Below are positions 59,613 through 64,000 of a DNA stretch of 64,000 bases, in pieces. The position numbers and the translations under genes are program-made. The stretch lies in the NCBI RefSeq assembly GCF_003313325.1, contig NZ_QMHQ01000004.1:124001-188000 (forward strand), written 5' to 3'. This DNA comes from Pedobacter namyangjuensis. GTDB lineage: Bacteria > Bacteroidota > Bacteroidia > Sphingobacteriales > Sphingobacteriaceae. The notes below the pieces were generated by a model. The model was not told where the DNA came from. It searched no databases and saw nothing but the letters and a program-made list of their open reading frames with translations. Every line of letters begins with the position of its first letter. Position 1 is the stretch's first letter.

Positions 59613-60292
59613 CACTTTGTTGCGGGCTTATAGTTAAAACGTTCAAGCAAATAAGTACCTAAAAGCAACATTGCCATCAAACAAAAATGATTTTCCAGGG
59701 GAATATTTGCGAATTCTAAAGCAACTGTCTCCCTGCGCTCGTAAGCTACAATTGGAATATTGCACAAAATGCCGTAGGCGATATAGAACAAAACCAAACT
59801 CGCCACGAAACCACGGTAAAACCGGTACATAAACCTTAATCGATTAAAATACTCTACAAATAGTAACAGCAGAATTAATATGCCAAATACAATTGTTGGA
59901 TAGGATTTTGTATGTGCAAAAAACAAAAAAGCTACGCAAATACCAATTAAGGCATTACTAATGGCCAAACTGTATTTCTGTCCTTCGTTATTTGGAAATT
60001 TTGAATTTAAGTAACGATACAAGTTTAAGCTTGCAAATACCAAACTAAAGTTAAAAAGTAATTGCTCGACAGGTACTTTCCTAATATTGATACCTAAAGT
60101 GTAAGGTGCATTAAATTTAAATACGGCAAAATCGGTTAAAAAAATTGAAACGCCGGCAAATAATAAGGCAACAGCAAAACTAGGCAACACAGTAGTTTTA
60201 ATAGTGTTATAGTCCAAATTTACTTTATCAAAAGCTAGCAAGAACGGAAATAGAATTAGACAAATATTTATTAAAAGGAATATGTAGTTCAT
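59612..60292 (-). CDS. Membrane protein of unknown function
   Basis: The start is ATG 60292, giving 226 residues with seven predicted helices and short loops, including FNAPYTLGINIRKVPVEQLLFNF. The position directly before the b5-type gene with a one-base overlap suggests the two work together, perhaps in a redox or lipid process. No family name can be given. Confidence 0.65.
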   Translation of the reverse strand: MNYIFLLINICLILFPFLLAFDKVNLDYNTIKTTVLPSFAVALLFAGVSIFLTDFAVFKFNAPYTLGINIRKVPVEQLLFNFSLVFASLNLYRYLNSKFPNNEGQKYSLAISNALIGICVAFLFFAHTKSYPTIVFGILILLLLFVEYFNRLRFMYRFYRGFVASLVLFYIAYGILCNIPIVAYERRETVALEFANIPLENHFCLMAMLLLGTYLLERFNYKPATK

Positions 60293-60360
60293 TAGCTTGT
60301 GCAAAATTATTTGCCAAAAGTAGTCTTTTTGTTAGTGTTTCAGCAAATACTTTAAACGTA

Positions 60361-60391
60361 AAAAGGCCACGAACAAAATTCGTGGCCTTTT
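60361..60391. terminator. Strong bidirectional terminator
   Basis: The perfect 13-bp stem AAAAGGCCACGAA / TTCGTGGCCTTTT around CAAAA lies just after the sigma-factor gene. Confidence 0.85.
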
Positions 60392-60420
60392 ACATAGATA
60401 TATGTTGATGTAATTATTTT

Positions 60421-60951
60421 CTATGCTTCTGCAGCAACAGATAAATCTTTGTTATAAGTTTTTAAATATTTTTTTAGAATACCTCTAGCTACGTGGATTC
60501 TGGTTTTTACCGTTCCAATCGGAATTGCTAACTCTTCTGCAATTTCATGATATTTGAATCCTTCAAAATATTTAATAAATGGCACATAATATTCAGGCTG
60601 AAGGGTTGCTAGCGCTTTATGTATATCCGTCATTACAAATTTGCTCTCTACAGCATTTCTAGTAGCACTGTAATGCAGGTTTGCAGAAGAAATGTCTTCG
60701 CTTTGTGTGATTAAAGTATTTGTTTTAACCATACGACGGTAATTGTTAATAAACGTGTTACGCATAATCGTAAATAACCATCCTTTTAGGTTTGTACCTT
60801 CTTTAAACTTACTGTAATAAGTTACGGCTTTAAGCATCGTATCCTGAACCAAATCGTTAGCATCTTCTACGTCTTTTGTAAAATTTAAAGCGAATGAGTG
60901 CAACGAGCCAGAATAATCATTCAATTGGTGGTTAAATTGAAGCTGTGTCAT
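60421..60951 (-). CDS. ECF-type RNA polymerase sigma factor
   Basis: The 176-residue sigma-70 family protein has region 2 (about 15-80: DVEDANDLVQDTMLKAVTYYSKF, then LKGWLFTIMRNTFINNYRRM) and region 4 (about 115-165: LQPEYYVPFIKYFEGFKYHEIAEELAIPIGTVKTRIHVARGIL). No anti-sigma gene is adjacent, which fits a house-keeping type of ECF sigma factor in Bacteroidota. It has its own terminator. Confidence 0.93.
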   Translation of the reverse strand: MTQLQFNHQLNDYSGSLHSFALNFTKDVEDANDLVQDTMLKAVTYYSKFKEGTNLKGWLFTIMRNTFINNYRRMVKTNTLITQSEDISSANLHYSATRNAVESKFVMTDIHKALATLQPEYYVPFIKYFEGFKYHEIAEELAIPIGTVKTRIHVARGILKKYLKTYNKDLSVAAEA

Positions 60952-61103
60952 AGTTTTTTAGTTTTAAGTTTTAAAAAAGAACCTTTGCTGTTGGTGGTTC
61001 CTAGCAAATTCTGTTATATCAAAACTTATACAACTATAATACCAAAAAAATGGAGAATTTAATTTAAACTAAAAAACTGCTTCAACACGCTTTCAAACGC
61101 ATG

Positions 61104-62117
61104 TCACAAAATGTTTACTTCTCTTTCTAACATTACGCCGAACTTGGTATGCACAGAATTTATAATCTGTTCTGAAAAACTGTACACCTCTTGTCCACTT
61201 GCATTACCATGATTTACCAAAACCAAAGCCTGATTTTTCCAAGTTCCGGTGTTACCAACTACTTTTCCTTTAAAGCCACACTGCTCAATTAACCAGCCAG
61301 CTGCTAACTTAACACCGTTTTGCACTGGATAATTTACTACATCTGGAAATTTTTGAATTAGTTCTTGAAACTGTGCTTCTGTTATAACCGGATTTTTGAA
61401 GAAGCTACCAGCGTTGCCAATTGTACTAGGATCTGGCAATTTACTCACCCTAATAGCCGCAACAACTGCAGACACGTCGGCAATATTTGGCGTTATTATA
61501 TTTCTGTTAGTTAGCTCGGCGGTAATGGCGCCATAGTGTGTTTGTAAGTTTGCAATTTTCGTTAAACGAAAACTAACTTGTGTTATAATGTATTTGCCTT
61601 TTAAGTCATTTTTGAATACACTGTCTCTATAACCAAACTTACAGTCTTCAAAACTGAACATTTTAGTTTTAAGGGTAGCAATTTCAAAAGCTTCGCATGA
61701 TAAAAAAACGTCTTTCAGTTCTACACCGTACGCACCTATGTTCTGTATAGGTGATGCGCCAACAGTACCCGGAATTAATGTAAGGTTCTCTAATCCGGCG
61801 AAGCCGTTATTTACACAAAAGGTTACCAAATCATTCCAAACTACCCCTGCACCGGCTGTTACAATAATTTCATCGCCTTGCGTAGTGTAATTTATGCCTG
61901 GTATGCTTAGTTTAACAACAACGCCATCAAAATCTTCGGTAAAAAGCATATTACTACCGCCGCCCAAAATCAGCAACTTCTTGCCTTCTATTGCAGAATT
62001 GGTAAATAGCTTCATTAAATCATCTACCGAGTAGATGTCGGCAAAAAAATTGGCTTTAACATCAATACCAAAAGTGTTGTAAGGTTTTAAAGAAACATTT
62101 TGTTTTAGACTAAACAT
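61104..62117 (-). CDS. murB: UDP-N-acetylenolpyruvoylglucosamine reductase
   Basis: MurB is the FAD enzyme that makes UDP-MurNAc with NADPH in peptidoglycan synthesis. The start is ATG 62117, giving 337 residues. Landmarks: ILGGGSNMLF (FAD), GLENLTLIPGTVGASPIQNIGAYGVELKD, YRDSVFK of type I enzymes, and GNAGSFFKNPV with the catalytic Ser. The type I insertion agrees with E. coli MurB. It stands alone behind the promoter at 62133-62140. Confidence 0.97.
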   Translation of the reverse strand: MFSLKQNVSLKPYNTFGIDVKANFFADIYSVDDLMKLFTNSAIEGKKLLILGGGSNMLFTEDFDGVVVKLSIPGINYTTQGDEIIVTAGAGVVWNDLVTFCVNNGFAGLENLTLIPGTVGASPIQNIGAYGVELKDVFLSCEAFEIATLKTKMFSFEDCKFGYRDSVFKNDLKGKYIITQVSFRLTKIANLQTHYGAITAELTNRNIITPNIADVSAVVAAIRVSKLPDPSTIGNAGSFFKNPVITEAQFQELIQKFPDVVNYPVQNGVKLAAGWLIEQCGFKGKVVGNTGTWKNQALVLVNHGNASGQEVYSFSEQIINSVHTKFGVMLEREVNIL

Positions 62118-62132
62118 GCGTACGATTTTGTA

Positions 62133-62140
62133 CAAATGTA
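62133..62140 (-). promoter_or_regulatory. -7 promoter box of murB
   Basis: TACATTTG on the minus strand matches TAnnTTTG and lies 15 nt upstream of the murB ATG. The -33 region reads TTTC. Confidence 0.5.
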
Positions 62141-62322
62141 TTTATAAAAAATGATTGAAAACGATAAAAAGCCGCTTTGCTCAGGGTTACTATCTATCAT
62201 TTTCACCTAGATAAATCCTCTATTCACCGATTTTCTATAGTTAAAAAACCTCGTTGAACCGTACTTTGCTAGCGATTATCATAGAAATAACATAATTAAA
62301 GAACAAAAAATATATTTCACAG

Positions 62323-62358
62323 GAAACTTTGGAATTAAAAAAAGTTTCCATAGTTTTG
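62323..62358 (+). promoter_or_regulatory. TetR-tolC promoter with palindromic operator
   Basis: TTTG (62329-62332), an 18-bp spacer and TAGTTTTG (62351-62358) form a near-consensus Bacteroidota promoter. The perfect 9-bp inverted repeat GGAAACTTT (62323-62331) / AAAGTTTCC (62341-62349) overlaps both boxes. A bound repressor would shut it. Transcription should start near 62363-62366, leaving a leader of about 120 nt. Confidence 0.7.
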
Positions 62359-62380
62359 CCCGCAATTTAGATGAAACGCC

Positions 62381-62452
62381 ATGGATATTAATCAAGCAGA
62401 AATTACAATAGCCGAAGAGATTAAAATTTTAATCAGAAAACTTTGGAGTTAA
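62381..62452 (+). CDS. Possible 23-residue leader peptide
   Basis: An ATG-initiated ORF (MDINQAEITIAEEIKILIRK then LWS) lies in the leader between the promoter and the TetR gene. It looks coding-like, but has no ribosome site and is too short to judge. It could be a relic of a gene start. Confidence 0.25.
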   Translation: MDINQAEITIAEEIKILIRKLWS

Positions 62453-62485
62453 TTAATTTCTAAAAAACACAAAGGGAGAAAAAAA

Positions 62486-63112
62486 TTGGAAGTAAAGGAA
62501 TACATTGTAGAGGAAGCCGATAAACTTTTTTGCCAGTATGGTTTTAAAAGTGTTACGATGGATGATATTGCCAAACATTTGGGCATTTCTAAAAAAACCA
62601 TCTACCAACATTTTAGCGATAAAAATGAATTGGTGAACATTTTAATTGAGGACAGGCTAAACTGCCAAGAATGCCTTACGCAAGAATCTGCTAAAAATGC
62701 AGATAACGCTGTTGAGGAGATTTTTTATTCTTTGGTTAGCATGAACCAGTCTTTGGCAAACATGAATCCAAAAATGTTTTACGATTTACAAAAATACCAT
62801 CCGCAAGCTTGGATATTTTTTAAGGAGTTTAAAGAAAAAGCTTTAGGAAAATCGATACGTAAAAACCTAGAGCGTGGAATTACCGAAGGCGTATACAGAG
62901 AAGATATTAAGATTGATATTTTAACGCAGTTGAGGTTAGACCATGTAGAGATTATTTTTAATAACCACAGCCATTACATTATGGACAAGTACAATATTGC
63001 CCAAGTGATGATAGAAATTACAGAACATTTTTTATATGGTATTTGCAACGACAAAGGCCTAAACCTATTAAAAAACTACAAACAACAAACACTAGAAAAA
63101 ACCAAAAATTAA
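62486..63112 (+). CDS. TetR/AcrR family regulator, TTG start
   Basis: The 208-residue repressor has a TetR helix-turn-helix (VTMDDIAKHLGISKKTIYQHFSDKNELV, about 24-51). The TTG at 62486 is chosen because it follows AAGGGAG at 7 nt; no in-frame ATG precedes the helix-turn-helix. It lies 22 bp before tolC and behind a promoter with a palindromic operator, so it probably represses the efflux operon and itself. Confidence 0.85.
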   Translation: MEVKEYIVEEADKLFCQYGFKSVTMDDIAKHLGISKKTIYQHFSDKNELVNILIEDRLNCQECLTQESAKNADNAVEEIFYSLVSMNQSLANMNPKMFYDLQKYHPQAWIFFKEFKEKALGKSIRKNLERGITEGVYREDIKIDILTQLRLDHVEIIFNNHSHYIMDKYNIAQVMIEITEHFLYGICNDKGLNLLKNYKQQTLEKTKN

Positions 63113-63134
63113 AAACCTTAAAAACACAATACAT

Positions 63135-64000
63135 ATGCTTAAAATAAATATGGTAAAATTATTAGTCATCCTATTAACGGTTGCTGTTTTGCCAAAGGTT
63201 GTTGTAGCGCAACAGCCATTAACTTTAAAAGACGCTTTAACTTTCGCTTTGCAACAAAATACTAAAGTGCGCAAATCGAAATTAGACATAGAAGGCGGAA
63301 GATATAAAGTACAGGAAGTTAGAGCGCAGGCTTTACCGCAACTTAGCGGCAACGTTGGCTTAACCTATAATGCAATAATCGGCCAGCAGGTAGTAGATTT
63401 TGGTGGACAATTGCAAACATTAAAATTTGGCCAGAAATGGAATTCTACAGCTGGCTTACAACTTTCGCAACAGCTTTTTAACCAACAGGTTTTTACTGGT
63501 TTACAAGCTGCCAGATCTAGTGAAGAATATTACAACCTCACTTCTCAATTAACAGAAGAACAAATTTTAGAACTGGTTGCCAACAACTACTATCAAGTAT
63601 TGGTTAACAGAGAGCAATTGAACGTAATTGACAAAAACATAAAAAACGTAAAGGTTATCGAGAAAATCATTAACAATCAATACGAAAACGGACTTGCCAA
63701 AAAGATTGATGTTGATCGTATCAAAGTAAACCTAACCAATTTAGAAACCCAACGCGAGCAAACTTTAAATGCAATTACGCAGTTAGAAAACCAATTAAAA
63801 TTCTCTATGGGTATGCCGGTTAATAATGAAATTATTTTACCTGCTACTGAACTTACCGAAGTTACTCAACTTCCGGTTTTTACAGATTCTATTAGTTTGG
63901 CTAACAGAACAGAGATTAAGCTTTTAAACAATCAAGACAAATTACTATCGTTACAAAGAAAAGCTTATGTTGCAGAATACTATCCAAGTTTGGCACTTAC
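63135..64000 (+). CDS. TolC family outer-membrane efflux protein (5' part)
   Basis: The gene continues beyond the window; 288 codons are visible. A signal peptide (ending VLPKVVVAQ) is followed by the TolC repeat: LTLKDALTFALQQNTKVRKSKLDIEGGRY, then coiled helices (EEQILELVANNYYQVLVNREQL; VDRIKVNLTNLETQREQTL) and QLKFSMGMPVN. TolC makes the outer-membrane exit duct of RND or ABC efflux pumps. In this layout the HlyD and RND genes normally follow. Confidence 0.92.
   Translation, partial: MLKINMVKLLVILLTVAVLPKVVVAQQPLTLKDALTFALQQNTKVRKSKLDIEGGRYKVQEVRAQALPQLSGNVGLTYNAIIGQQVVDFGGQLQTLKFGQKWNSTAGLQLSQQLFNQQVFTGLQAARSSEEYYNLTSQLTEEQILELVANNYYQVLVNREQLNVIDKNIKNVKVIEKIINNQYENGLAKKIDVDRIKVNLTNLETQREQTLNAITQLENQLKFSMGMPVNNEIILPATELTEVTQLPVFTDSISLANRTEIKLLNNQDKLLSLQRKAYVAEYYPSLAL

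Noticed and set aside
1..64000. Mobile element, prophage or replication origin
   Set aside because: No transposase, integrase, phage structural gene, DnaA-box cluster or long terminal repeat was seen on either strand.

Overview
The window is bacterial DNA, AT-rich and densely coding, from a Bacteroidota chromosome; the gene families fit Sphingobacteriaceae (Pedobacter-like) best. Evidence: promoters of the Bacteroidota type (TTTG-like -33 box plus TAnnTTTG -7 box), few strong Shine-Dalgarno sites, many SusC/BtuB-type and carboxypeptidase-regulatory outer-membrane proteins, lipoproteins with LxxC boxes, and intergenic hairpin repeats. No phage, IS transposase, integrase, CRISPR array or rRNA was seen.

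Region 1 (1-8.4 kb, minus strand): the 5' end of a GDPD-like secreted protein with a substituted active site, an NTF2-like secreted protein, cysS with an M28 peptidase lipoprotein, and the operon mutL-rhomboid-rhomboid-EEP hydrolase. Region 2 (8.5-26.3 kb, both strands): an amidohydrolase/serine-hydrolase operon, a 2OG-Fe(II) oxygenase, an outer-membrane barrel, a TetR/nitroreductase pair with its operator, a large MG-domain/TonB-plug protein, an outer-membrane receptor, a PadR/PspC envelope-stress pair with a palindromic operator, and an APC permease broken by a one-base frameshift.

Region 3 (26.3-53.4 kb) is the unusual part: about 30 consecutive minus-strand ORFs, nearly all encoding secreted, lipoprotein or small membrane proteins with no assignable function. 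Recognisable domains are MORN/YwqK, WG repeat, DKNYY, VanW, TonB C-terminal, PQQ-type propeller, GIDE and SanA/YdcF. At least four transcription units here share one promoter layout: two or three copies of CRAATAAYAA repeated at exactly 21 bp, with a -7-like TAT box 39-40 nt downstream of the proximal repeat. This looks like a dedicated regulon with an unknown activator (possibly LytTR type). One gene in the array is split by an 8-bp tandem duplication and another appears to have a frameshifted 3' end.

Region 4 (53.5-64 kb): a MocR-type regulator whose PLP lysine is replaced by Arg, divergent from a BtuB-like TonB-dependent receptor; a PfkB kinase; two identical tRNA-Asn genes, each with its own terminator; an AAA ATPase; a COG4892-like cytochrome b5 domain protein with a membrane protein; an ECF sigma factor; murB; and an operator-controlled TetR gene followed by tolC, which runs off the window and probably heads a multidrug efflux operon.

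Several intergenic hairpin repeat families (at least seven copies of one, two of another) are scattered through the window, most densely in the orphan array.
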